DNA from: Gordius sp. MW1
Lineage: Eukaryota > Nematomorpha > Gordioida > Gordea > Gordiidae
Assembly: GCA_964036665.1 (NCBI GenBank)
Contig: OZ038528.1
Location: forward strand, 6,764,501-6,828,500
Reading direction: 5' to 3'
Length of the DNA stretch: 64,000 bases
A program made the position numbers and the translations under genes. Positions within the stretch are counted from its first letter, which is position 1. Each line of letters begins with the position of its first letter. Below the pieces are notes generated by a model that saw nothing but the letters and a program-made list of their open reading frames with translations, ran no database searches and was not told the origin of the DNA. Shown piece by piece: positions 11,454 through 23,829 of this stretch.

Positions 11454-12414
11454 TCGTAATCGTTTGGATCAAGATAATTTTTTACCAAGATTAACACAAT
11501 GTTTTTATTAAATAATGTTATAACTTTATATTGTTTTTGCCATCATGTATAATGTTTAAAATTTTTACTAATAATACTTTTTAGTTATCAAAATCAAGAT
11601 ATATTTTTTATCGTTGAATTAAATAAATATTGGCAACCACATGTTAGCTTAAATCGCTAAAATTTAATTATTAAAGTATCTTTTATTATAAACTTTATTC
11701 CATATTTGGGACGTTCAGAATTCAGATCCTAAAGAATTTGAAAGTAAATCTAAAATCAAATATCTTTGCTGTAGATGTTATATTTAAACACACGGGTGGG
11801 GGTTAAACCTCCCCTCGCTGACTTTGAGCAATAATAAATGATATTAATGCAATGCACTAAAAAATTAAATAAGTAAAATAGCCACGTTCATTTCTTCTTA
11901 CTTTTCTAAATAATTAAATGTTGTTTAAGAAAATAATTTGTGATGGTAAGTTACAAGATCAGATTCTTACTTATATCCTTTCATATAAAGTAACGAGTAA
12001 AAGCTTATAAAATTAACTTCCAGCAATAACAATATTAACAGAATGTCTGAAAAAACACTAACAATATTAAATACAAGGTAAAAATTAACAAATTTAATTT
12101 AATATCTATTTTGAGGCCCTGAATTTGAGAAGATTTCAGCATTGGCTTGGACCAATTCTGCTAAAACAATCGGGTTTTACGACCTAATAGCCAACAACCC
12201 CTTTAAAAACAATTGTCTACTCAAATTATATTTAAAGTAATTATTTCGTTAAGCCTACATAGTATAGCTTTTTACAAGAACTATTTTTCGGAATATAAAT
12301 TTTATACACGTTTTTTTAAATATACAATACCTTTAAAAATAAGATTAAATAATTCAAAAACCCTGCAAAATAAATTTTTTTTGATTAACAATAAGATAAT
12401 TTAATCGATGCAAA
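11454..12414. other. Gene-free AT-rich stretch
   Basis: Downstream of the coiled-coil gene. AAATAAAT near 11621 could serve as a poly(A) signal. No other recognisable feature. Confidence 0.45.
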
Positions 12415-13703
12415 GGTTGGGGAAAAAGTTCGTAGAGATTTTATCAAAGTCTTTTATTTAACGATAATTTATTGTTATAACAATAATTTATTCAATGATA
12501 TATTCGCCGTTGCTGTTTACGACCTCCTCCCACATTTTGACCAATTTTTCGATGCCAATACGCCAAAAATTGACCGGTCTGGTATCGACGAAGTTGTTGA
12601 GCCAGTTTTTAAGGCCCTCTACATTGTCCAAGGTAACGCCCCTCATATGGTTCGAGAGAGAGCGGAAAAAATGGTAATCCGTTGGTGCAAGGTCCGGAGA
12701 ATATGGTGGATGTTGAAGGACCTCCCATTCGAGCTCTTGGAGTGCGGCTTTTACGACTTGAGCAACATGGGGCCTTGCGTTATCGTGAAGGAGTATGGTC
12801 TGGCCTTGTCGATGGGGTCTTTTGAGTCGAATAGCCTCATTCACGCGGTGTAGCTGGGATATATAGAGCTCCTTGTTGACCGTGGCATTCCTTTCCAGAA
12901 TTTCCCAATGCAGAATGCCCTCCCAGTCCCACCAAACGCAGATCATGGTCTTTTTTGGATGGAGGTCAGGCTTGACCCTCGGCTTTGGAGTCGCTCCAGG
13001 AGCCACCCACTCCTTTCTTTGCTTCAAATTTACGTCCAAATACCATTTCTCATCTCCCATGACGATTCGGTACAAAAAGCGCTGTTTATGACCGTGGGTT
13101 GCTCGATGACGGGCGAGATGTTGAGAAGAAATTTGAAGGCGATTTTCTTTGTGGCTTTCGTTAAGCGCGTGAGGGATCCAAGATCCCAATTTTTCGGCAA
13201 ATCCCATCGAATGAAGATGATTTAGGATGGTTTTATGATCGAACTTCATTATTTCTGCCAATTCACGACTTGTTTGGCGACCGTCCTCCTTCAAAAGTGC
13301 TCTGAGACACTCTTCGTCGAATTCCGAGGGTCTTCCGCTACGGGGCTTGTCAGCGATGTCAAAATCGCCATTTTTGAACTTTGCGAACCATTTTTGTGCT
13401 GTAGACTCAACTATGACACCTTCTCCCTATACTTTACAAATGTCACGGGCTGTTTCAGCAGCGTTTTGACCACAATGAAAAGCGAAAAATAGCAGGTGTC
13501 GAAAATGTTGATTTTTACCGTTTGGATACTCCATTTTGACGTCGCGAAAGTTATTAAAAACTAAATTTCTTAAAATCACGATTGGCACAGTTTTGTAGAG
13601 GGGAAAGAGTTCTACTTAATGAATATTATATAATTCATCAGAAGCAAAAAGTCGATAAAATAATGCAACATGTGTTGCACCCTACCGAACTTTCTCCCCA
13701 ACC
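12415..13703 (-). mobile_element. Mariner transposon, nearly full length (1289 bp)
   Basis: Terminal inverted repeats begin GGTTGGGGAAAAAGTTCG at 12415 and, on the other strand, GGTTGGGGAGAAAGTTCGG at 13703. The length is typical of mariner. A clean TA target duplication is not visible at either edge (AAAG and TTTT flank the repeats), so outer bases may have changed. It carries the transposase on the minus strand. Confidence 0.85.
12488..13534 (-). pseudogene. Mariner transposase with one in-frame stop at codon 36
   Basis: The frame runs 348 codons from ATG (complement of 13532-13534) to the stop at 12488, the usual mariner length. Only codon 36 (13427-13429) is broken, reading TAG after ARDICKV. 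The N-terminus holds the HTH DNA-binding region (WFAKFKNGDFDIADKPRSGR). The catalytic triad is complete and shows DD34D spacing: Asp161 in MGDEKWYL, Asp251 in LLHDNARPH and Asp286 in YSPDLAPTDYHFF. Everything else reads cleanly, so the copy is young. Whether it was dead on arrival or recently silenced is open. Open frames on the opposite strand are shadows of this gene. Confidence 0.9.
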
Positions 13704-13819
13704 AAAATTTTGAAGGGGGAGTTATCTCCCCCTCTGCCGTTTATTTTATTTTATTTTTCTCACTTACAAATATTTCATAAAATAACGCGTATTATAAAGT
13801 ATGTATATATATTGGTAGG

Positions 13820-14118
13820 TAGTAAACGAAAAAATTAAGGGTATATTACCAAAGCTGGCGCAAAAACGGTTAGCGACAGAGAAACAAGATAAAATTCGTA
13901 AAAAACTGGAGTCGAATTATAGTGTGTTTCTTAGGCTAACTATGGGTCTTTTGCCCAGGGCGCAAAAACGGTTAGCGACAGAGAAACAAGATAAAATTCG
14001 TAAAAAACTGGTGTCGAATTATAGTGTGTTTCTTAGGCTAACTATGGGTCTTTTGCCCAGGGCTAATTCAATTCTTAATTATTTATTCATCGGGATACTT
14101 CTAGCTTTTATCCCTTAA
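13820..14118 (+). repeat. In-frame 102-bp tandem duplication in a coding-like stretch
   Basis: A 102-bp unit beginning GCGCAAAAACGGTTAGCGAC occurs at about 13858 and 13960 with one visible difference (GAG versus GTG). As 102 is a multiple of three, both copies stay in one frame, giving a 34-residue repeat containing EKQDKIRKKL and SNYSVFLRLTMGLLPR. The frame runs from about 13827 to the stop near 14118 and is Lys/Arg-rich at each repeat start. It could be an exon or a retroelement remnant; I do not recognise the protein and see no partner exons. Confidence 0.6.
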
Positions 14119-14938
14119 TTAATGATATGAATTAATTTTATTGTATTTGAGATAATCAATTTAATTTGTTAGAAATAGGGATAATTGATGAATGGAGTTA
14201 CAACAAAGGCAACGGGAGGGAAGGGTTTGGTAGATAAAGTTTCTTCGATGGATTGTTCTTTACTCAAATTTTCATATAGATTTAGACCTAAAATTACTAA
14301 ATTATATCACAATTCAGTTTATAAACATTTTGATATCTATAGAACTTCACACTTTTAATTGGTCTTACTTAAAAAATGACATTTTGAAAGTATTTTACGA
14401 TATCCAAGGAGGGATGTATTTTTTTATCTTTTTGCTTGGGCATATTTATTAATTATACCCTCCCTAGGAACTTTTAAAACTATATTTTAGACTTGAGAAT
14501 ACTCATATTAATGGTTGAGATTGAACAAAATAATAAAAAATTTTAAAGTAATTGGATATATATAAATTAAAGTGAATTTTTTTTTACCAATCCACCCCAC
14601 AAGTTATATTTTTCTAAATTTATTTTTTTAATTATTGAGTCAATTCTTTGTAGGTAGTATTTGAATGTACACAGTAAAATTAAAATTTTTTAAAAAAGTT
14701 TGAAAAAATATCAAGTTTAGTGGGAATTTTTTAATTTACCATTTTTAGTGTCCTACAAACTTTAAGACAGTTAGCTAAATTATATTGGCAATGTTCCATT
14801 TAAACAGCAATTACCGAGTCTTTTCTCTCTCATCTAACAGTCCCTATTGCCACAAGCATTGTCACACCACTAGCTAATTGGCAATCTCCATCTCGTTATT
14901 TAAAGAAAATAGTATTATTAACATACCTTCCAATAAAT
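14119..14938. other. Gene-free stretch upstream of the sulfotransferase
   Basis: AT-rich. No TATA box or other promoter element can be picked out with confidence among the many AT runs. Confidence 0.4.
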
Positions 14939-15988
14939 ATGCTTAGCTCTAATCAAAATATATACGATTCCTATTTTCGCAAAATTACAGATGCACATAT
15001 TTGGCAGGGCATCCTGTACCCCGGAGATCTATTCAAGCCAGAAGTATTGAATGACATCAAATATTTTAAAGTCAGATCCGATGACATCTTTATCTCCACC
15101 TACCCAAAATCCGGTACTACGTGGACTGCCGAACTTGTGTCAGTAATTAATAGCCAAGCTAATTTAGAATGGGCTAAAAGTCTTGATATATCCGAACGCG
15201 TCTTACATTTAGAAGCGCCACCAAATTTATGTTTGCAACAATTAGATTCCCTCCCGTCCCCACGTATATTCGAAACTCATTTACCCTACCATCTCCTGCC
15301 TGATGATATTAGACAAGGAATCGGCAAAGTCATATACGTTATGCGAAATCCGAAAGATGTCGCAGTGTCTTTCTACCATCACCATCGTATGGTTAATGAC
15401 TTAGGAAATTTCGATGGCACATTCTCAGACTTTCTCATGCTCTTCAGCGAAGGGAAGACAGTGGGAGGATCGTGGTTCGATCATGTACTGGGTTATTGGG
15501 AGCAAAAGGAGAGAGAAATACTGATCCTCAAATACGAAGACATGAAAAAGAATTTACGAGAAATCGTAGTTCAGCTAAGCTCGTACCTGGAGGTTGTTTT
15601 GTCCGCGCCACAAGTGGATGACGTGTGTCATCATTGCTCATTCGATGTCATGAGGAAGAATGAAAAAGCCAATCGAGATTGGATTCCTCTTTTCGACAAG
15701 TCAAAAAGCAACTTTATGAGAAAAGGCGTGGTAGGTGATTGGAAAAATTACTTTGATTTAGATGAAGACAGAAGTTTCATGTCGTTATATCGGTCAAGAA
15801 TGTCGCGATCGCCATCACTCAGCTTCGAGTTCGAAGGTAAAGGTTATAAAGGAGATGTAGAAACTCAGGCGATAGAGAGACCAATTCACGAACAGACTAA
15901 TAGCGTGGAACATTCAAACTTACATTGGAATAATTCTGCTAATGTCTATGAACACTTGTTACCCTCACAAACGCTTGCTCCATCCTAA
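14939..15988 (+). CDS. Cytosolic sulfotransferase (SULT family)
   Basis: Intronless 349-residue frame from a clear ATG. SULT enzymes transfer sulfate from PAPS to hydroxyl or amine groups of small molecules in the cytosol. The family signatures are present: the 5'-phosphosulfate loop TYPKSGTTW (residues 54-62, Lys57), the candidate catalytic His114 in ETHLPYHLLP, 3'-phosphate-binding Arg136 and Ser144 in RNPKDVAVSFYHHH, and the C-terminal RKGVVGDWKNYF (from Arg261) contacting PAPS. Animal SULTs run about 290-300 residues; this one has roughly 50 extra polar C-terminal residues (IHEQTNSVEHSN and on) with no obvious motif. The substrate class cannot be told from sequence. AATAAA signals lie at 16370 and just beyond. 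Lack of introns could reflect retroposition. Confidence 0.93.
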   Translation: MLSSNQNIYDSYFRKITDAHIWQGILYPGDLFKPEVLNDIKYFKVRSDDIFISTYPKSGTTWTAELVSVINSQANLEWAKSLDISERVLHLEAPPNLCLQQLDSLPSPRIFETHLPYHLLPDDIRQGIGKVIYVMRNPKDVAVSFYHHHRMVNDLGNFDGTFSDFLMLFSEGKTVGGSWFDHVLGYWEQKEREILILKYEDMKKNLREIVVQLSSYLEVVLSAPQVDDVCHHCSFDVMRKNEKANRDWIPLFDKSKSNFMRKGVVGDWKNYFDLDEDRSFMSLYRSRMSRSPSLSFEFEGKGYKGDVETQAIERPIHEQTNSVEHSNLHWNNSANVYEHLLPSQTLAPS

Positions 15989-16629
15989 GAAACCAATGTT
16001 CCACTCCCATAGGCGTGTGGTTCAATTTATAGTCATCTTAAAATATTGGCAAACTTGACCGAAAATTTAACCTCAGTCATTTATGAGTTCTACATGTATA
16101 GTTATAGCTGTCGCTTTATAACTTTACCAAACATGCGGTTTAATCTATTTTATATTTATTCCATATGTAACTTTAAATACCAAATTTCAATTATTAAATT
16201 ATAAATGGGATTTTGATTCCTTATTAACCCTGGGCATCCTATGTTAAACGCCACTTAATTACCTCATTTCAATAATGCGCCTCACGTGTTATATTAACTT
16301 GCTATATATTGTTAATTAAATGTTAAACTAATTTATCATTGGGTGTACTTAATTTATATGTTGTACATTAATAAAAGTTCCAACACATAATAAATTTAGG
16401 GGAATAAAGAGCCTCGTCTTGTAACCTATAAAGACTTAATGGCAATGATAAAGTTGCTCTCTAAGAATTATTATAAATTATGATAGAAAATTTTATTTAA
16501 AATCGCTTATAAAAAATTTACGACAAAAGTGATTGCATCTTAATACATATATGTTATAGGTATTATCACAATATTAAAATAATTTTTTAGTATTTGCTTA
16601 ATTGTTACGGATTAATAAAAATATTTCCT
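15989..16629. other. 3' flank of the sulfotransferase, otherwise empty
   Basis: Contains AATAAA at 16370-16375 and further AATAAA-type words to about 16410. No gene seen. Confidence 0.5.
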
Positions 16630-16791
16630 TTATTCCAATATAGGATCCAATCCCAAATCCTCTTGCTCCTGGACAACGCATTTAATATAAGCCCTCTTAT
16701 GTTCATCCAAGATAGCAAATTGCGGATATAAGTTTTGACAACTTTGCACTATTAGTCTTGATAATTCGTGTTTGCTCATCTGACACTCTTT
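16630..16791 (-). CDS. Possible small protein or last exon, unrecognised
   Basis: After a pyrimidine-rich tract ending AAAG on the minus strand, an open stretch reads ECQMSKHELSRLIVQ and ends QEDLGLDPILE with a stop at 16630. It is about 50 residues with balanced composition, Cys/His/Glu and conserved-looking helix, unlike the Lys/Phe/Ile-rich noise upstream in the same frame. It could be a terminal exon whose partners I cannot find, or chance. No homologue recognised. Confidence 0.3.
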   Translation of the reverse strand, partial: KECQMSKHELSRLIVQSCQNLYPQFAILDEHKRAYIKCVVQEQEDLGLDPILE

Positions 16792-16935
16792 AAAGGTCAA
16801 AAACAAACATATGTCGTAGTTATATTTTATTAACCTTTCTTTAATTGTAAATTGCCTTACAACCGATAAATTTTTAAAAAGTTTAAAAAGTAAATCAGCC
16901 TTAAAAAATAAATAAATCAATATAATTTTAGTCAT

Positions 16936-19358
16936 TTTGGAGGGTTAAATTGGCTTTTTTGATTTGTCATAAATATTCACTAAGTGTATATAACGATATC
17001 TTTTCAATAACTATTTAAATTATAAAGCAAATTTTAGTTTGACTGGAAAGGCATAATAAATGGTTATTTTAAAACTAAACTTTTAGAAATTTTCACACTA
17101 AAACTTCATTAAATTGCCACCTTAGAGTTTTTTCGTAAGAGCGTCTCACCTTAAGTTAGAGGTTTAAACTTTAAAGTAATTTAACGAAAAATTGCACTTC
17201 CCTAAATCAATCCGAAACTTTTGTCCCTTCCCTTGATTTAAACTCTGCCTATGCTCATTGTGATGATTATTGTTAAATTATTATCAAGAAAATAACATTT
17301 AAAATGAAATTTATCCGTACTTAACTGATATAAGTGAGCCTATATACAATTATTTATAACTTACTGACTCCTAACAATACTAGTAATGTCGCGAATAATA
17401 TTTGAAACACTTGGTTAAAATTCATTTTTAAAATGTAAAATATAAATAAATCGTCTTCACTTTATTATTAGGTATATAAGTAGTATCATAAAAAATGTGT
17501 CATTGTCGTAAGTCCATATTAATGTCGTTGATGAGACCTTGTTTAATGAGACCTAGAGGGGATTGCATTACTAATTTGGGTCATCGTCATTCTCAAACTA
17601 GCGTTGTATGGAAATGGTTGTTGTAATAAAAATGATTGTGGGCCAAGGAAATTAATTTAAAGGACTAAATTGTTCGAGCAGGTTACTTCGTTTAAGAAAA
17701 GTGAAATTTACACCGAGATGCGATATATTATTGAAAATCTAATCTCCTCCTTAGTTTTAAATGCTAAATTAATTGGTAATAAAATTCGTTTTCTGGTAAC
17801 AAATCAGAGGTATAATTCTTTTTATAGAAGATGACCAAAATGAGTGATTATCTTGGGCATATTGAAAGGGGACAGCATGGGCAACTGCCTCCCCCCCCCC
17901 CTATGGTTATGTAAATAATAGAATTTGATTGAAATGAAAAAAAACATATAAGCTTTGCCAAAATAATTACCACAAATTGTTTCAATATTTATTTTTGACA
18001 AAGCAGATATTAACCCAACTTTATTAATTTTGAATTAATTTTTAAAAGATTTTCCAATCCAAATGTAATTCTGATTTTTTTTAACCAGATGCCTTAATTA
18101 TTAAAATTTATCGGCAACATTTGATAATAAAAGCTTCGCACAGACAATCCAATGTCCAACAAGTCACAAATATAGGTTATCTGTCAATTGTTTTGGATAT
18201 AAGTACCGAAATTTTATAATTATATACTCGCTGGTATAGTACCACAGTATTAGAAAAATTATTGTTTACTTGATTTTTTGACGATAAAAAGGATGTTTGC
18301 ATTTAAAATAGTTCGACCAAATTTTTATCTTTTAAAAATAACGTGGCGGACATGTTGGACTGAGTTTTATTCAAATTTGTTTAAATGGCACTTTTTATAC
18401 ATTTGTTTTGTAAAAAAAATATAGCATAACGCTCAAAACCCCTCCGAGTAAAGTTCAATTACTATAGTGTTAGATAACAATCAAACATTTAAACAGATTT
18501 ATAGTTATTTTGATAAAATGGACTTCTGCAGAGGTGATTTATTATGTTTTTAAGTAATCTCTCTCCGAAATGTATTAGGATAAGGCTAAAGTGTCTCTAA
18601 AAGTTTTGTGTTTGCAAAACTATCATAATTTGTTTATTTGAAATTTTAAGCCTGAGTTGGAATTAAATTAATTTAAATCGTGGCAAAATTTTAATGTTTT
18701 CTGTATTATTTATAGCGCAACGGCTAAAACAGCTCTTAATTTGGTATAATTATATTGGAAAATGAAATCTAATATAAATGCAGCCCTGCCCTAGGTCTTA
18801 TGAAATATTGGCATAAAAATTAATAGCCAATCCAAAAGTACACTATATAAAGACATGTATGTTTTCATGCCTAACCTTAAATTAATATTCGCAAATTTGT
18901 TTTTTACCTTAAAAAAAATTGTAGGTCGTTTAATCCTAAAGATTTGTTGATATGTGAAATGGCTTATTTTGTATGTAACCTTGAATAAAAATTGGCAAAG
19001 AAACTGTACTAATAAACAAACATTTAAAACAATTTTAAGTAAAAACATCATAATAGCATGACATAAGTGTCCTTCAATACATACTCCTATTGTCAAAAAC
19101 TAAATTTAACCTTTTTTGTAATTATGCACATTTTCAGAGCCAATCTGCTTATTTCGAAAAATTGCGTTTAATTGCTGATTAAATCTTTTTATATTGAATT
19201 TTATTCAAAAAGTATCAAATTAGTCATACAATTCTAAATAACTCGGCGCAATTTAAACATAAAGGTTACAGCGATATAGCTTTATATCAAAAAGCAATAG
19301 GCGATGAGCAAAATTTGTAGTGTAATCAATATGTGTATATCAAGGGAATGTTTATAAT
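16936..19358. other. Gene-free AT-rich intergenic DNA
   Basis: Holds a C12 run near 17890 in a fragment (GGGCAACTGCCTCCCC) that recalls the termini of the 'GCGTAGCCAGGGGG' elements elsewhere in the window. Open frames here, including 18791-19096 (-), are hydrophobic and AT-driven. Nothing else supportable. Confidence 0.45.
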
Positions 19359-22300
19359 TCAGGGAATATTAGTAAGATCCAAAACAGAGTAAAAAGGGGT
19401 AACATAGGAACCGAGGTACAGTTTATTTCCGATTTGCATAGCTTCACTCAAAGCATAAACTTTGCCTGTAGGATCGTGAAAACTTCGAATAATACTGCCG
19501 TCTTGAATATTGATCTCCACAACTAGTCCGTACTTTGGCGTTAGGCTAAGCGTCCATTCCGGTTTGATCACCTTTGTCAATTTATCATAAATTACGAGAA
19601 ATATTCAAGTTAAAAGAAAACAAGGAGCGAAAACCTAAGGCTTAAGCTTTTAAAATCATTGTTTAAATATATTTTTGCTTAGATAATAAAATATTTGGCA
19701 TCTCACAATAAAAAAAATTTGTGAGTTTAAGGTGGATATAGGGGCACTTAACGTGATATGACGCATTCTTCACTTTTTATGCAATTAAATAGACAAGATT
19801 TTGATCGATATGTATTTACCCGCGCCCGTTAATTCAGAGCTCTTTAAATGTAACATAGCAAGCGAATCGCTAGAAACCTCACGATATTAAAAACCTAAAA
19901 CTTACTAAAACTTTTAGGTATAACTTAAAAGTTATTCACAAAACCGTTCCTGACCTGTTTAATAACGGCACAAGAAATCATGGTAAAGCAATAAAAATAT
20001 AAATTAAACTTTAAATAGATATTTTTTTAGTAGGGGACGTGAAGCTAGGAAATCGAGGGGCGATAACTTTTCCTTGACTCGCAAAACAGCGGCGGTGACT
20101 AATATGTTTCCCTCCAGGTTGTATTTGATGTTGTCGGGGAACATAGGTAAATTAAAACACAAAGTTTCCAGCTTGCCCTTGTAAGGCCCTCGCAAATAAA
20201 ACCTGCAATAAAATAATTATTTACATTTAATTTAAAATAATATATTTAGTGAAATATGCAAATAAAATAATTTTAAAGCTTAAAAAGTCATAAGTTTAAT
20301 TCAAACGGACTTCGCCTGACCAGTGTTACCTTAACATTCAGGGCCAAAACATAGGAAGCTATTTTAACTAATATTATTCAATTTTTCCTATAAACAACTC
20401 GTTTTTTAATTTCTATATAATTTTCATCAATCCTCGATAATAAATCTGCGATTATAAAATACCTGTATCCTTGATTGGAAATAAAATTCAGTTTAAAGGA
20501 ATATATGAATAAATTTCCCTCATTACTTCAATATGATTTTAGTGGTCAAAAAACACAATAAAATCTCTTTATAAAAAAATTCTTAATAATGACAAAATGC
20601 GCTTACAGATGGGTTATGTAAGAAAACATCTTGTTTAATATTATTTAGTTATCATCTTTATGACACAAAACTTTCAATCAATATTTCGTAATCTTACTGC
20701 ATTTATTTGAACATCACCTCTCGTTTAATTACCCATTAAAGATTAAGTTGTTTTATAAAAATAGTACTGACTTGAGTATAGCTGCTCCGACCGATTCCGA
20801 GATTAGAAGGTAATTTTCGGCGGGAGATAAAAGCAATCCGTTGGGAAATTGTAGGTTGTCAACGATGACTGAAAGCTTTTTTGTTTGAGAATCATACTTA
20901 AAAACTCTGTGCAAAATGTTCATACGATTTGTTAAGATCCAATTAAAGTTTAAAAAAATACTGGTTTGGCCAAAATTAAGTTAAAGTTGATGGAAAGATG
21001 GATATAAATGAACAAGGACTATTATTTTAAAAAATTAATTTCGTCTAAAAGCTTAATAATTGCAAAAGTTATAAATATCTTTTTGCGTTACCTTTTGTTA
21101 TAGTTAGCTAAACCAATCGAGTATAATGAAAGAATGTTCAGTTATAATTTCCACCACAAATGAATGTTCATAGGAAAATGATTTTAAATCCAGGTAGATC
21201 ATACAAATTTTTCATTCAATTCTGAAAAAAAACACTAAACACCGCGCCAAAATAATGTTCAAATTAGTGACACCCTAGGCATAAAAAAATAAAATATTCC
21301 CAACGTAATCAATGATCAAGTGAAAGATACTTTTGATAAAAAACAATTTTCTTTTTAAAACGATCCATTTTTATGTATGTACATTAAACAATGGCAATAT
21401 AATTTGCCTGCATACCTTCCATCGGGTTTGGCTTCTAGCACGGCGTAAATGAATTTATTACGATCCCAACGGGTGCTGGAAGACGTGAAGTAAATGTCAC
21501 CACTCTCGCTAATTTGCAAGGAATTTATGAATTTTATCTTTTCCTTCGCCATCAACTCCTTACCAATCACCGCTTCTACTTTGTTTACTAGATAATTCGA
21601 TGCAAAAAGAATAAATAAAAAGTGTTACACAAAAATTAGAGAATAAAGAAATTTTAATCATACCCAAAATTGTTAAGTAAACACAATATGCAAACTACAC
21701 TCTAGTTAGTGTAATTCTTATGGCAAACAAACAGAGGTTGTATACTAATATATTAGTTAGAGTAATAATACAATGCAAATTTAATATTGGATAACAAAGC
21801 AGAGTTGGTAGGAATTAAATATATTTACTAGATGAAACGTTTACGGTATATATGCCCAAGTATGCATCAGCTACATATAACATCCCATGAGAGTTAAATT
21901 CAATGCCTAATGGTCGACCGCAGGTTAATTCATCTTGCAATGTATCTAACGTACATATTAAAATTATATAATCTTAATTAAACTATATTGCCAAATTCTA
22001 TATATCACAATAAAAAACAGCACAAGTAGCTTTACATTTAATATTAATATAATGTGTGTGTAAATAATTTTACATACAAACAAGTAGAAAATTACACACA
22101 AAGCTGCCACATTATTTCATAAAATTTAAAATAAAAGCCTTAAGGACTGCTTGATATTTCTGTTATAATTGTGTTAATACAATAATACTCTTGTTTCAAT
22201 AAGCTGCCTCATAAATTTACTGTGTAATACATTACAAAATTTAAACATTATATGGCATTAAGATTTTGGGACAAAATTTGCAATGGGACAAAACTGGATA

Positions 22301-23647
22301 AAAAATACAACTTTCTCAAACGCAAACACACGTTTTAAAAGAATTTAATAAGACCAATAAATTAAATATACAAACTTTTTAAAAGGTGAGACATTTTTAC
22401 AATCATCAGAGCCCTAAAAACTTACCACAAGGGGGTTTCCCAATTCTTGCTACAAATTCAATTCTAGATTCTTTTAGTTTGAAGATGCCTTGTTTAGAGC
22501 TTGTATAAATCTCATCTGCAAATTTACCACATAATATTAGAGATAAAAGAAAAAATATTTTTGATCAAAGTAGTACAATGCCTAAGTGCAAATATTGTAG
22601 AAAAAATAATGTAAGTCAAACAAATTATTTTAAAATTACTGCTTAATCTTGACAAATACATATAAGTGAAAGATTTTTTAATTTGATAAAATTTTTCTGC
22701 ATGCCATAATTATTTTGCGGAATTTAAATTAATCAAAAAGATAGAAAATGTTTAATTAATAAAAATAATTAAATTTTTTAATTAATGCAGGTGATTAGGG
22801 CTATGCATAACAATATATTATGGCTACCCATGATTTAACATGTTATTTTATTAATTTAGTTGATTATCATTTTTGATATTATTTATTTTTTTATTATTTA
22901 ATTTATTATAATTTTTGCAAACAATACCAAAAAATTGAACCATATTTTTGAAAAATAACTAATTTGATAACAAGACATTTTCAATAAATATTAAACACCT
23001 ATATAGAATTGAAATACTAGATTAATAAACACTAAGCATTAAGTTGAGATTTATGAATAGCAAACATTTACTATTATAAATTTTAAAAGATTTTTACACT
23101 TGTAAACAATATTATTTTTAATCATTATATTTTTATTTATCCAAAGATATATTAGTTATAATTTATTTTTAACACCCTGTAATATTCCCAAAAATAAATC
23201 TATAAAAAATATTAACCTTTATATAATGCAAAAGATTCAGGTCCAAACAAGTCATTCTCTGCTTTCCTTTCAGCCATTGATAAAATGTTGTTTGGAGTAA
23301 GGATTCCTGACATGCTAGGTCTCTCTGGATAACTAAAAAAAAGTTAAATTTTTGATCGCTTATGTAATTATGATGAAAATTTAACATTATTTACTTTCAA
23401 ATTTAAAATCTTATTGGTAGTACCTATATGAATGTGGTTCAATTATGTCTGGTGCATTGAAAATTATAAATGAAGCGCTCAGAATTATAACAATGGCATA
23501 AAATATGATTTTACCATATCCTTTTCTAAAATTGAAAATAGAATTCTATTTCAAAAATAATTTATAATCTAACTTTTCAATTTTTTTCCTTATAATTGGA
23601 TCCTGAATCTTTTTATCACCATTTATAACACGTTTTCGAATTTCCAT
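19359..23647 (-). CDS. APMAP / strictosidine-synthase-like membrane protein, 9 exons
   Basis: Exons on the minus strand are 23647-23574, 23525-23424, 23332-23217, 22515-22426, 21933-21829, 21587-21416, 20906-20772, 20202-20010 and 19571-19359. All introns are GT-AG, every phase joins, and the sum is 1200 nt (399 residues plus stop), close to APMAP (about 416). Exons 1-2 give a basic cytosolic tail and one signal-anchor helix (IIFYAIVIILSASFIIF), so it is type II. The rest is a six-bladed propeller of the SMP-30/strictosidine synthase type. Landmarks are DEIYTSSKQGIFKL, CGRPLGIEFN, MLYVADAYLGIY, FINSLQISESGDIYFTSSS, DGRVFKYDS, FPNGLLLSPAENYLLISES, FPDNIKYN and SIIRSFHDPTGKV. Animal homologues are membrane esterase-like proteins (mammalian APMAP, insect hemomucin); plant-type alkaloid synthesis is not implied. 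The first intron is 48 nt; others reach 701 nt. Confidence 0.92.
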
Positions 23648-23829
23648 GTTTAAATTAAAATTGGTGTCGAAAAGTTTAAAATCGTTGCAATTGATGACAA
23701 AAGAGTTTTATTAGTCTATGGATAAATGTCGAAATAACGAAATAATGAATAACCCATGCATACCAATCAGGGGCGTAGACAAGGGGGTAGAAAAACGGAT
23801 AATTTACCCCCTTGGCCAAAAATTAATTT

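Noticed and set aside
12405..12490. TA target duplication for mariner
   Set aside because: No TA is found directly next to either inverted repeat, so I do not claim one.
12495..13492. Five plus-strand open frames
   Set aside because: They are antisense shadows of the mariner transposase, whose minus-strand frame has family motifs.
18791..19096. 101-codon minus-strand frame
   Set aside because: Hydrophobic, Phe/Leu/Lys-rich composition driven by AT content; no motif, no splice partners.
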